Assembly: GCA_902522585.1 (NCBI GenBank)
Contig: CABYWI010000005.1
Coordinates: forward strand, 1 to 43,669
DNA length: 43,669 bases
Origin: an uncultured Alphaproteobacteria bacterium
GTDB lineage: Bacteria > Pseudomonadota > Alphaproteobacteria > HIMB59
Direction: 5' to 3'
Under the pieces are notes generated by a model. The model made no database searches and was not told the origin of the DNA. It saw only the letters and a program-made list of their open reading frames with translations. This document shows positions 27,068 to 35,103 of this stretch, piece after piece (position 1 is the stretch's first letter; each line of letters opens with the position of its first letter). A program made the translations under genes and the position numbers.

Positions 27068-28099
27068 TCAGTATAGCCTAAAAGAACTTAAGGCACAATA
27101 TAATGAAATATTTGTGTTCAAAATTAATTCTTGGTTCTTATGACATTTTATTAAAATTGGCTCTTCAGAAATTTTTGAATTTATAATTACTTCATTTTCT
27201 TGTCCGTGATAAATAATATCAATAATTTTTCCTTCAAATTTATAGTTTGTATTACCATTAGCTTTTAAAAGTATGTCTTCTGGTCTAATCCCAACACATT
27301 GGGGATTTTCAAAGTTATTTTCAAGCAAAGTTATAAAGCTATTATCTTGAAAATAAAAATTATTTCCCTCAATTTTTAATTTTTGGAAAAAATTCATTTT
27401 GCCAATAAATTCAGCTACAAATAAATTTTTAGGTTTTGAGTAAATTTCTTTAGGAGTTCCTACTTGAACAAGCTGTCCTTCATTCATTACGGCAACTCTA
27501 TCTGCTAATGCTAATGCCTCATCTTGATCATGGGTAACTATTATAAATGTAATACCAAATTGCTTTTGTAAGTTCTTTAATTCAATTTTCATCTTTTCTT
27601 TTAAATTTTTATCTAAAGCTGTTAGTGGTTCATCAAGTAGTAATACTTTAGGTTTTTTAACTAAACATCTTGCTAGGGCTACCCGTTGTTTTTGTCCGCC
27701 TGACAACTGATCAGGATACCTTTCCTCTAGTCCAGTTAAATTTGTTTTGCAAATAATTTCATTTACTCTTATTGATATTTCTTGTTTTTCAAGCTTTTCT
27801 CTTTCCAATCCATATGCAATATTTTTAAAAACATTATAATGCGGGAACAAAGCATATGATTGGAACATCAAATTTGTTGGTCTCACAAAAGGCTTTAAGT
27901 TGGTGATATTCTCTTTATCTAAAAATATATTGCCACCATCAGCTAGCTCAAAACCTGAAATCACTCTCAATAATGTTGTCTTTCCGCAACCACTTGGCCC
28001 AAGTAATGCGAAAAATTCTCCATGATTGATACCAATAGAAAAATCTTTAACAGCAAATAAATTTCCAAACTTTTTTGTAATTGATTTAACCTCAATCAT
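27068..28099 (-). CDS. potA: Spermidine/putrescine-type ABC transporter ATPase
   Basis: ATP-hydrolysing subunit, 343 residues. Walker A GPSGCGKTT (34-42), signature LSGGQKQRVALARCL, Walker B VLLLDEPLTALD and switch VTHDQDEALAL are intact. The C-terminal part after about residue 235 is a TOBE-like domain (VGIRPEDILL), typical of PotA and related importers. The ATG overlaps the potC stop as TAATG. Substrate could be polyamines or a related cation; PotA homologues alone do not decide. Confidence 0.95.
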   Translation of the reverse strand: MIEVKSITKKFGNLFAVKDFSIGINHGEFFALLGPSGCGKTTLLRVISGFELADGGNIFLDKENITNLKPFVRPTNLMFQSYALFPHYNVFKNIAYGLEREKLEKQEISIRVNEIICKTNLTGLEERYPDQLSGGQKQRVALARCLVKKPKVLLLDEPLTALDKNLKEKMKIELKNLQKQFGITFIIVTHDQDEALALADRVAVMNEGQLVQVGTPKEIYSKPKNLFVAEFIGKMNFFQKLKIEGNNFYFQDNSFITLLENNFENPQCVGIRPEDILLKANGNTNYKFEGKIIDIIYHGQENEVIINSKISEEPILIKCHKNQELILNTNISLYCALSSFRLY

Positions 28100-28860
28100 T
28101 ATATTAATAACTTTCCTTTTACTGCTCTTTGAGAAATAAATACAATAGTAAAGCTAAATAGAATAATAAAAGTTGATAGCGCATTAATTTCTGGAGTAAC
28201 TCCAAATCTAATCATTGAATATATTAACATTGGTAAAGTGGTTGAAGATGACCCAGCACCAGATGTAAAAAATGCAATTATAAACTCATCAAAAGATAGC
28301 GTGAAAGACAATAAAGAACCCGCTATAACTCCTGGCAGAATAATTGGTAGAGTAATTTTGATAAATGTTATTATATGTTTTCCTCCTAAATCATAGGATG
28401 CTTCTATAACATTATGGTCAAAGTATTTAAATCTTGTTCTGACTACTGCACAAACAAATGCTGTGTTAAAAACGACATGGCTGATAATTATAGAATGAAG
28501 GCCCAACGTAAATTGTAGTAAAGTAAAAAAAGATAATAAAGAAATAGCCATTACTATATCTGGAATTATCATTGGAATAAAAGCCGTTGCCTCAATATAT
28601 TTATTTGATTTTCTTAACTCCATACCCATAGCAAGAAGAGTGCCTAATAACCCAGCTATAATTGTAGAAAAAAAAGCTACAATTATTGTATTAAATAATG
28701 CTTTAAAAATTTTTTGATTTTCAAATAACTCATAATACCAATTTATGCTAAAACCACCCCAGCTTGTTGGCAACCCGGACTTATTAAAAGATAAGGTAAT
28801 TAGTGTTAAAATTGGAATGTATAAAAAACAAAAAACTATACATAAGTAGATCTTTTTCAT
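28099..28860 (-). CDS. potC: Spermidine/putrescine-type ABC transporter permease (PotC-like)
   Basis: Inner-membrane permease, 253 residues with six predicted helices. The EAA loop for contact with the ATPase reads VIEASYDLGGKHIITFIKITLPIILPG. The N-terminal helix and LPTSWGGFSINWYYELFEN resemble PotC. Start ATG overlaps the potB stop by four bases (ATGA); the stop overlaps the potA start. Pairs with PotB to form the channel. Confidence 0.94.
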   Translation of the reverse strand: MKKIYLCIVFCFLYIPILTLITLSFNKSGLPTSWGGFSINWYYELFENQKIFKALFNTIIVAFFSTIIAGLLGTLLAMGMELRKSNKYIEATAFIPMIIPDIVMAISLLSFFTLLQFTLGLHSIIISHVVFNTAFVCAVVRTRFKYFDHNVIEASYDLGGKHIITFIKITLPIILPGVIAGSLLSFTLSFDEFIIAFFTSGAGSSSTTLPMLIYSMIRFGVTPEINALSTFIILFSFTIVFISQRAVKGKLLI

Positions 28861-29684
28861 AATTTTTTTCTAGCTAAGATCAAAGACTGAATAAATAATA
28901 AACTTAACATAATTGTAACTAAGATAAGGGAAAGGCTTGACCCAAATGGCCAATCTCTTGCTGATAAGAATTGATCATATATTAGATTTCCTATCATTAA
29001 AAACTTCCCTCCTCCCAAAAGGTCAGGTGTTATAAAATTGCCAACACTTAGAACAAAAACAAATATAAATCCTGCTAATATACCTGGTAAGCTCAATGGA
29101 ATAATTACTCTAATAAGAGTATCAAAAAAATTACCGCCTAAATCTTCAGAGGCTTCAATAATTTCCTTATTCATGGTTGATAAAGAAGCATAAATACTAA
29201 GCACCACAAAAGGTAAATAGTTATAAACAAGTCCGACAATAACTGAAAATTTTGTATATAGAAGTCTGATTGGCTCATCTATCAGACCAATATAAATGAG
29301 TAGATTGTTTATCAATCCTTGATTGTTCAATAGAACCATCCAGGAATAAGTTCTAATTAAATAATTACTCCAAAAGGGCAGCATCATAAAGAAAAGTAAT
29401 AATATTTGATATTTAGGATTTGCTTTTGTAATACAATAAGCTGCTGGAAAGGCAATTAGTACTGAAATAGAGGCAGCCAGAAATGCAATCTGGCCTGAAG
29501 TTAATAAAATTTTAAAATAGGTCCACTTAAATGATCTTACATAATTTTCTAAATTAAAATTATATTCAATTCCTCCATATACCCCTCTTTCAAAAAAACT
29601 ATAAGTAAAAATAATGATACATGGGATTAAGAGAAATAACGAAATCCATGTCAGACCTGGGAGAACTAATTTATTTTTGAACAT
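28857..29684 (-). CDS. potB: Spermidine/putrescine-type ABC transporter permease (PotB-like)
   Basis: Inner-membrane permease, 275 residues and six predicted helices. The EAA loop is IIEASEDLGGNFFDTLIRVIIPLSLPG. The segment MLPFWSNYLIRTYSWMVLLNNQGLINNLL is typical of PotB. Its ATG is 7 nt beyond a strong hairpin separating it from potD, which would cover its ribosome-binding region and reduce its expression relative to the binding protein. Confidence 0.94.
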   Translation of the reverse strand: MFKNKLVLPGLTWISLFLLIPCIIIFTYSFFERGVYGGIEYNFNLENYVRSFKWTYFKILLTSGQIAFLAASISVLIAFPAAYCITKANPKYQILLLFFMMLPFWSNYLIRTYSWMVLLNNQGLINNLLIYIGLIDEPIRLLYTKFSVIVGLVYNYLPFVVLSIYASLSTMNKEIIEASEDLGGNFFDTLIRVIIPLSLPGILAGFIFVFVLSVGNFITPDLLGGGKFLMIGNLIYDQFLSARDWPFGSSLSLILVTIMLSLLFIQSLILARKKL

Positions 29685-29690
29685 TATTTA

Positions 29691-29718
29691 TAGTGGGGAT
29701 AGATATTTATCCCCACTA
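29691..29718 (-). promoter_or_regulatory. Intercistronic hairpin after potD
   Basis: A perfect 11-bp inverted repeat, TAGTGGGGATA/TATCCCCACTA, with a 6-nt loop. It begins exactly 13 nt after the potD stop and ends 6 nt before the potB ATG. No U-tract follows in the transcribed direction. Geometry is the same as at 14981-15004 after dctP. Confidence 0.75.
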
Positions 29719-29731
29719 ATTTAAATTTTAA

Positions 29732-30763
29732 TTAATCTGCTAAAATATCTGCAACGGTAGTTGCATATAATTTTGTAGCATCACCCACATCTTTAAGAGT
29801 TTCCATGGAAGACAAATATTGTGCTGAGTAACCCATGTTAGGGAAAGCATCTACCAATCCAGGAATTGTTTTTTCCATTGCGGCTTTGTTTGGCGTTTTG
29901 TACAAAATATTTTCTATGGTCCAAGCACCAATATTTTCATCTAAAATATAGTTTATAAAAGCATGGGCAGCGTCCATATTTTTAGATCCTTTTAAAATAA
30001 CCATGGTATCAACCCATAGGTCTGAACCCTCGGAAGGTACAACAAATTTTACATCTGGGTTTTCCCATGTTGCATAATTACACCAACCATCCCAAGCATG
30101 GGCCATGACTGCCTCGCCTGAAACTAACTTTGAGTAAAACGTTGTATCATCATAAGATAATAAATTTTGCTTAGCTGAGATTAAAACATCTTTTACCATG
30201 TCGAGCTTTGCGGGATCTGTCTCATTAACAGAAAAACCTAATGAAAGCATTCCTGCAGATAATAGCCACCTATCAGTAGATAACATTGTTACTTTCCCAT
30301 GTAAATCTAGTGGTGGGTTTAAAAGATGATTCCAGCTAGTAGGTTCTTCTGAAACCAAATCAGATCTATAGCAAATACCTGTGGTGCCCCAAGCATAGGG
30401 TACTTGAAACTGATTTCCTAAATCAAAATCTAAATTCATAGACCACGAGTCAAGATTTTTCATGTTTGGTATTTTGCTATGATTGATAGTTGCAAGCAAT
30501 CCTAGCTCATTAAGCGCTTCAGCAAAAGGCGATGATACAAACAAGACATCATATCCAGCACCTTTGCTAGCTACTACCTTACCCATTATTTCTTCATTCG
30601 TAGCATGAAAAGACATTTCACCTTCGAAACCAGTTGAAGCAGCAAATGTGTCCATAATGTCTGGTGGTGAGTAGCCATCCCAGTTTGAAACAACTAAGTC
30701 TGATTTAGCTGTGCCCCATGCAAAAAATAAAAATGGCATAATTAAATATACTAATTTTCGCAT
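29732..30763 (-). CDS. potD: Periplasmic polyamine-type binding protein (PotD/PotF-like)
   Basis: Solute receptor of the ABC importer, 343 residues, with a Sec signal peptide at residues 1-22 (MRKLVYLIMPFLFFAWGTAKS). The mature part starts LVVSNWDGYSPPDIMDTFAA, the typical opening of PotD/PotF proteins (N-W-x-x-Y). Later blocks include QVPYAWGTTGICYRSDLV, VMAHAWDGWCNYATWENPDVKFVVP and AHAFINYILDENIGAW. A strong SD (AAGGAGGAAGA) precedes the ATG. It leads an operon potD-B-C-A-glycosyltransferase-cupin and is divergent from an FAD oxidase and an aminotransferase. Putrescine or spermidine is the likeliest ligand class; other amines are possible. Confidence 0.93.
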   Translation of the reverse strand: MRKLVYLIMPFLFFAWGTAKSDLVVSNWDGYSPPDIMDTFAASTGFEGEMSFHATNEEIMGKVVASKGAGYDVLFVSSPFAEALNELGLLATINHSKIPNMKNLDSWSMNLDFDLGNQFQVPYAWGTTGICYRSDLVSEEPTSWNHLLNPPLDLHGKVTMLSTDRWLLSAGMLSLGFSVNETDPAKLDMVKDVLISAKQNLLSYDDTTFYSKLVSGEAVMAHAWDGWCNYATWENPDVKFVVPSEGSDLWVDTMVILKGSKNMDAAHAFINYILDENIGAWTIENILYKTPNKAAMEKTIPGLVDAFPNMGYSAQYLSSMETLKDVGDATKLYATTVADILAD

Positions 30764-30801
30764 TTATTCTTCCTCCTTACTTACTAAAATTTTGTTATAT
30801 T

Positions 30802-30807
30802 TATAAT
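30802..30807 (+). promoter_or_regulatory. -10 box of FAD oxidase gene, near-leaderless
   Basis: TATAAT exactly 9 nt before the ATG at 30817, the same spacing as upstream of dctQ. No SD is present between them, so the mRNA probably starts at or within a few nt of the start codon. The divergent potD uses a strong SD instead. Confidence 0.5.
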
Positions 30808-30816
30808 ACATTATTT

Positions 30817-32106
30817 ATGAAATATCTTAATTATAACTTTGCAGAAAATGGAAATATATTTTGGGAAAATAAAGATAATCTATATCAAATTCCAAAAACT
30901 GAAATAGATGAATCGTATGATGTCGTAATAGTTGGAGGTGGAATTACAGGCTTATCTGCCGCTTATCATTTAAATAACGATAAAAAAATTCTCATTATTG
31001 ATAAACATAATATTGGCTATGGAGGTTCAAATAGGAATGGAGGTTTTTGTTGTTTAGGTGGCACAAAACTATCTTTTGAAGAAATCGATAGAAAATATGG
31101 ACGTTCAGACTTGGAATATTTTTTTAAAATACAAAAGTCTGCAATCGATTTAGTAGAGAACATACTTGGTAAAAACATCGAAAAGAATGAAAAAGGAGAA
31201 ATAACATATTATTACAATACGAAACAATTTAACAAAGATTTAAGAGAGCTTGATAAATATAAAAATTTATTAAATATAAATTATGAAAAATTGACTATTT
31301 CTTCTCTAAAACAAAATAGGCAGCTCATTTCTGGAGCTGTCGGAGCTATAAGATTGAATTATGGTTTTGGTGTAAATCCAAAAAATTTAGTTTGTAATTT
31401 GGTTAATAAGATAAACATAAGTGAAAATGTTAAATTTTTAGAAAATACTGAAGTAAAATATATTAAGAAAGAAAATAGCAATTTTGAAATTGAAATATCA
31501 AAAAGAAAAATTAAATCTAAAAAAATAATAATTGCAACTAATGGTTATTTAAATAATAAAAAAATATCAGGTAGAATTTATAAAAATATTATTCCAGCAC
31601 TCTCAAATATCTTGGTAACTGAGCCTATTGATAATAATTTATTTACTGATTGGAAGACAAATGTTCTGTGTACAGATAATAAAAAACTATTGCATTATTT
31701 TAGGCTTCTAGATGATAACCGTATTTTATTTGGAGGTAGAGGGGGTCATTCCTATAAAAATACAACTACATATAAAATAATTTTAGAAAATGACTTTAAA
31801 TTAATGTTTCCAGAATTTAGTGAAATTAAATTTGAGTATTTTTGGAGAGGTTTAGTAGGGGTTACTTTCGATAAAATAGCTCATATTGGAATGAATGATA
31901 ACAAGTACTATGCATATGGTTATAACGGAAATGGGGTAAGTCTTTCAACTTTCTTTGGTAAACTTATAGCAGAAATAATTGATGAAAAAATAACACTAGA
32001 TGAATTACCTAAATGTGTTACTTCATTTCCAAAATCAATGAATTTTCCGATTTTAAAAAGGTTTTATTTGTTTTTGGCCTATCAGTTTTATGGACTAAAA
32101 GGCTAG
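30817..32106 (+). CDS. FAD-dependent oxidoreductase, DAO family (PuuB-like)
   Basis: 429-residue flavin amine oxidase or dehydrogenase. The dinucleotide-binding motif YDVVIVGGGITGLSAAYHL spans residues 34-51, followed by GYGGSNRNGGFCC, typical of gamma-glutamylputrescine oxidase (PuuB) and related glycine/D-amino-acid oxidases. C-terminal blocks include LLDDNRILFGGRGG, EYFWRGLVGVTFDKIAHIG and YAYGYNGNGVSLSTFFGKLIAE. Location opposite the potDBCA operon and beside a class III aminotransferase supports amine catabolism. No gamma-glutamylputrescine synthetase (puuA) is seen here, so free amines or another derivative may be the substrate. Confidence 0.9.
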   Translation: MKYLNYNFAENGNIFWENKDNLYQIPKTEIDESYDVVIVGGGITGLSAAYHLNNDKKILIIDKHNIGYGGSNRNGGFCCLGGTKLSFEEIDRKYGRSDLEYFFKIQKSAIDLVENILGKNIEKNEKGEITYYYNTKQFNKDLRELDKYKNLLNINYEKLTISSLKQNRQLISGAVGAIRLNYGFGVNPKNLVCNLVNKINISENVKFLENTEVKYIKKENSNFEIEISKRKIKSKKIIIATNGYLNNKKISGRIYKNIIPALSNILVTEPIDNNLFTDWKTNVLCTDNKKLLHYFRLLDDNRILFGGRGGHSYKNTTTYKIILENDFKLMFPEFSEIKFEYFWRGLVGVTFDKIAHIGMNDNKYYAYGYNGNGVSLSTFFGKLIAEIIDEKITLDELPKCVTSFPKSMNFPILKRFYLFLAYQFYGLKG

Positions 32107-32160
32107 ATTTATTCAACTTGAATTTTAATATTTGGCTTGTTATCTTTTCGGGAGAATATG

Positions 32161-33507
32161 ATGATTAATACAGAAAGTGTCTTACATGGTTTTACTGATC
32201 TAAAAAATTTAGATCATCTTGGTCCGATTGTTTTGAATCAAGCAAAAGGAATTTATGTATATGACCAAAATGGAAAAAAATACTTAGATGCTAACTCAGG
32301 GTTATGGAATTCAGTTGTAGGTTTCGACCATCCGAGGATGATAGAGGCTGCAAAAAAACAATATGAAAAATTCTCAGGCTACCACTCTTTTTTTGGAAGA
32401 ATCGCTGAGCCTGCTGTTGATCTTGCAGATAAATTAATTGAAATTTCTCCGTTTAATAAAGGTAAGGTATTTTTTACAAATTCAGGCTCTGAGGCAAACG
32501 ATACAACTGTAAAGTTACTTTGGTTTATCAACCGAAAGAAGGGCTTACCGAATAAAAGAAAAATTATTACTAGAATTAACTCTTATCATGGTGTCACTGC
32601 TGTTTCAGCTTCCATGACAGGCAAACCTTATAATAGTGAATTTGGCTTGCCTTTGGATGGTTTTATTCACGCAGCATGTCCTCATTATTGGAAAAACGGC
32701 CACGCAGGAGAGAACGAAGAATCGTTTACTAAAAGAATGGGTGAAGATTTAGAGAATATTATTCTTAGAGAAGGTGCTGATACTATAGCAGGATTTTTTG
32801 CTGAACCCGTTATGGGTGCAGGAGGAGTGATACCTCCTTCAAAAGGTTACTTTGAAGTAATTCAAAAAATTTTAAAAAAATATGATATTCCATTAATCGC
32901 AGATGAGGTTATTTGTGGATTTGGAAGAACGGGTAATCTTTGGGGTTCACAAACATATAATATCAAACCAGATATTCTGATTGCATCTAAATGTATCACA
33001 TCAGGCTTTTTTCCTTTAGGTGCTGTAATTTTGGGTGATCGTATTTCAAATGATTTAATGGAAGCATCTTACAAAGCTGAGGAATTTCCTCATGGTTTTA
33101 CAGCTGGTGGTCATCCAGTTGGTTGTGCTTTGGCCTTAGAAGCAATTGATATAATCATTAATGAAAAAATGATTGAAAACGTTCAAAGATTAGAGCCAAT
33201 ATTTATGGGTAGATTAAAGAAATTTGAAGAATTTGAGTTTATTGGTGAGGCTAGAGGTATTGGTCTTATGGGTGCTTTAGAAATGGTTCATGATAAAAAA
33301 ACCAAAACACCTTTTGATGGATCTGTTTCCATTGGAGAACGAGTGGCTAATCAATGCATTGAAAACGGATTAATTTGTAGACCTTTAGGGCCATCAATTG
33401 TTCTTTGTCCTCCTTTTATCACAACAGATGATGAAATGGGAATAATTTTTGAAACTTTAGATAAAACTCTAAAGAAAGTTTTTAGTGAAGTTAAATCTCT
33501 AGGATAA
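32161..33507 (+). CDS. Class III aminotransferase (omega-amine:pyruvate type)
   Basis: PLP-dependent transaminase for terminal amines, 448 residues. The PLP-phosphate block NSGSEANDTTVKLLWF, the Asp of LIADEVICGFGRTG, the Schiff-base lysine in SKCITSGFFPLGA (Lys277) and FTAGGHPVGCALALEAI are all present. The start is set at ATG 32161, 6 nt after GGAG; an ATG at 32158 is too close, and a TTG at 32137 is not needed. Probably acts in series with the FAD oxidase on polyamine-derived amines, using pyruvate as acceptor. Its 3' end overlaps the convergent quinone oxidoreductase gene by 17 bp. Confidence 0.94.
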   Translation: MINTESVLHGFTDLKNLDHLGPIVLNQAKGIYVYDQNGKKYLDANSGLWNSVVGFDHPRMIEAAKKQYEKFSGYHSFFGRIAEPAVDLADKLIEISPFNKGKVFFTNSGSEANDTTVKLLWFINRKKGLPNKRKIITRINSYHGVTAVSASMTGKPYNSEFGLPLDGFIHAACPHYWKNGHAGENEESFTKRMGEDLENIILREGADTIAGFFAEPVMGAGGVIPPSKGYFEVIQKILKKYDIPLIADEVICGFGRTGNLWGSQTYNIKPDILIASKCITSGFFPLGAVILGDRISNDLMEASYKAEEFPHGFTAGGHPVGCALALEAIDIIINEKMIENVQRLEPIFMGRLKKFEEFEFIGEARGIGLMGALEMVHDKKTKTPFDGSVSIGERVANQCIENGLICRPLGPSIVLCPPFITTDDEMGIIFETLDKTLKKVFSEVKSLG

Positions 33508-34462
33508 CCGAACCGGTCGTTTTTCTATTTTCAATATCTGTATGTGCTTGAGCAACATTATCAAGTGGATACTTGGTAATTTGGTCTAATTTAATTTTTT
33601 CACTGCTTATTAATTCAAATAATTCTGCACTAGCATTTTCTAACCAATTTCGATTAGCATAAAAATGGAACAGAATTGGGCGGGTCAAGTGAAAAGAACC
33701 AAAAGCTAAATCTGTCATTTGTAAATCTGTATAAGCACCGGAAGACTGGCCAAAGCTTACAATTGTTCCATGACGTTTAAGGGCTTTAAAAGAATTAAAC
33801 ATAGTATCTTTACCGACGCTATCGTAGACAACGTCAACTCCTAATTGATTTGTTAAATCTTGAATTTTTTCTAAAAAATCTTCATTCGAATAATTAATTG
33901 TCTCCTCATAGCCATGTTGCTTTGCTAAATTACATTTATCATCACTTCCTGCAGTTCCAATTGCTTTTGCACCTAAAACTCTCATCCATTGACCTGCAAT
34001 TAATCCAACACCCCCGGCAGCAGCATGAAATAAAACTGTATGATGATTCTTCACTTCAAAACTATCTTTTAATAGGTATCGAACAGTCAAGCCTTTTAAC
34101 ATAGCAGCCGCGGCTTGATCACAAGAAATAGCATCAGGTATTCTCACTACTAAATTCGCATCTAAAATACGGTGTGTGGCATATGCATTATTGGCCTGTG
34201 CATATGCTACTCGATCTCCAACACGTAAATTTACAACATCATCACCAACCGCTTCAATAATTCCTGCGCCCTCAGAACCTAAAACTAAGTTGTTTTCTTG
34301 GGGCCATGGGTATAGACCTTTTCTAAAATATATATCAATAAAATTTACCCCAATTGAATGATTTTTAATCAAAACTTGATTGGGCAAGATTTCTGAAAGT
34401 TCAAATTCTTTTTTTTGAAGGACGCTAATTCCACCAGGTTGAGTTGCTATGATTGAATACAT
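33491..34462 (-). CDS. NADPH:quinone oxidoreductase (zinc-less MDR family)
   Basis: Reduces quinones or enones with NADPH. The 323-residue protein has the MDR N-terminal catalytic fold (YSIIATQPGGISVLQ, then NFIDIYFRKGLYPWPQ, the QOR signature) and the Rossmann motif HAAAGGVGLIAGQWMRVLGA. It lacks the structural zinc Cys cluster, as expected for quinone reductases. It ends VPLDN-like (YPLDNVAQAHTDIENRKTTGSVIL). Single gene, convergent with the aminotransferase (17-bp overlap of coding ends) and divergent from the small heat-shock gene. Confidence 0.93.
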   Translation of the reverse strand: MYSIIATQPGGISVLQKKEFELSEILPNQVLIKNHSIGVNFIDIYFRKGLYPWPQENNLVLGSEGAGIIEAVGDDVVNLRVGDRVAYAQANNAYATHRILDANLVVRIPDAISCDQAAAAMLKGLTVRYLLKDSFEVKNHHTVLFHAAAGGVGLIAGQWMRVLGAKAIGTAGSDDKCNLAKQHGYEETINYSNEDFLEKIQDLTNQLGVDVVYDSVGKDTMFNSFKALKRHGTIVSFGQSSGAYTDLQMTDLAFGSFHLTRPILFHFYANRNWLENASAELFELISSEKIKLDQITKYPLDNVAQAHTDIENRKTTGSVILEI

Positions 34463-34498
34463 GTCGATAACTACGAAAGCTTATAGGAATAGATCCCC

Positions 34499-34528
34499 CT
34501 TGAAAAATTTTTTTTCTATACCAAATAA
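34499..34528 (+). promoter_or_regulatory. Sigma32-like heat-shock promoter
   Basis: CTTGAAA (34499-34505) matches the RpoH -35 consensus; 15 nt further is CCAAATAA (34521-34528), a weaker match to the CCCCATNT -10. It lies 86 bp before a small heat-shock gene, which supports the assignment. Confidence 0.5.
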
Positions 34529-34587
34529 ATTATACAGAGAGTCGCCTAATGGGACTTTCTAAAATTAACGCAGGTTTATAACTGCAC

Positions 34588-34613
34588 AAAATTAACGCTT
34601 AAGGAGGTTAATT
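34588..34613 (+). promoter_or_regulatory. Possible RNA thermometer hiding the hsp20 ribosome-binding site
   Basis: ATTAAC (34591-34596) pairs with GTTAAT (34607-34612) around a 10-nt loop. The SD AAGGAGG (34601-34607) sits in the loop and stem, directly before the ATG at 34614. An upstream hairpin GCAG/CTGC (34570-34573/34582-34585) adds a second stem. Alphaproteobacterial small heat-shock mRNAs often carry ROSE-type thermosensors. This one is shorter and AU-rich, and I cannot match it to the ROSE consensus. Confidence 0.4.
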
Positions 34614-35063
34614 ATGACTACATTTGACTTATCTCCGTTATGGAGATCATCAGTTGGATTTGATGAGTTTGATAGACTCTTCGACTCCGTATTTTCAACT
34701 AACAACAAAGGTGCATCGTACCCACCATACAACATCGTTAAACACGATAAAAATATTTATCAAATTAAAATGGCTATTGCTGGTTTTGATCAAAATCAAA
34801 TTAACATTTCTCAGGAGGGAAACCTTCTAACCGTCAAAGGAGAAATGGGCAATGAAAAGGATGAAGATAATACAGAATATCTTTATCGAGGTATTGCTAA
34901 TCGTAACTTTGAGAGAAAATTTGAATTAGCTGATACTGTAAAAGTAATCAATGCTGATTTAAAAAATGGGCTCTTAAGTATTGATCTGGAAAGAGAAATT
35001 CCTGAGCATCAAAAGCCAAGACAAATTAAAATTAACGCAGACTCTAAATTATTGTCTGCTTAA
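34614..35063 (+). CDS. Small heat-shock protein Hsp20 (IbpA-like)
   Basis: ATP-independent holdase chaperone, 149 residues. The N-terminus FDLSPLWRSSVGFDEFDRLFDSVF is the IbpA/HspH class signature. Residues about 38-138 form the alpha-crystallin domain (YQIKMAIAGFDQNQINISQEGNLLTVKGE, FERKFELADTVKVINADLKNGLLSIDL). The C-terminal RQIKI is the I-x-I anchor for oligomer formation. It has a good SD (AAGGAGG) and a sigma32-like promoter. The 3' end shares a bidirectional terminator hairpin with sodB. Confidence 0.95.
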   Translation: MTTFDLSPLWRSSVGFDEFDRLFDSVFSTNNKGASYPPYNIVKHDKNIYQIKMAIAGFDQNQINISQEGNLLTVKGEMGNEKDEDNTEYLYRGIANRNFERKFELADTVKVINADLKNGLLSIDLEREIPEHQKPRQIKINADSKLLSA

Positions 35064-35072
35064 ATAAAAGAG

Positions 35073-35096
35073 GAGGGCTGCTAGTATGCAGCCCTC
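35073..35096. terminator. Terminator hairpin between hsp20 and sodB
   Basis: A perfect 9-bp stem, GAGGGCTGC/GCAGCCCTC, with loop TAGTAT. On the minus strand it is followed by CTCTTTTATTT, so it ends sodB transcription best. On the plus strand (hsp20) there is no T-run. It serves a convergent gene pair. Confidence 0.75.
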
Positions 35097-35103
35097 ACTT
35101 CAA

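Noticed and set aside
32137-32160. TTG or earlier ATG start for the aminotransferase
   Set aside because: GGAG lies 6 nt before the ATG at 32161; the other starts have no SD at proper distance.
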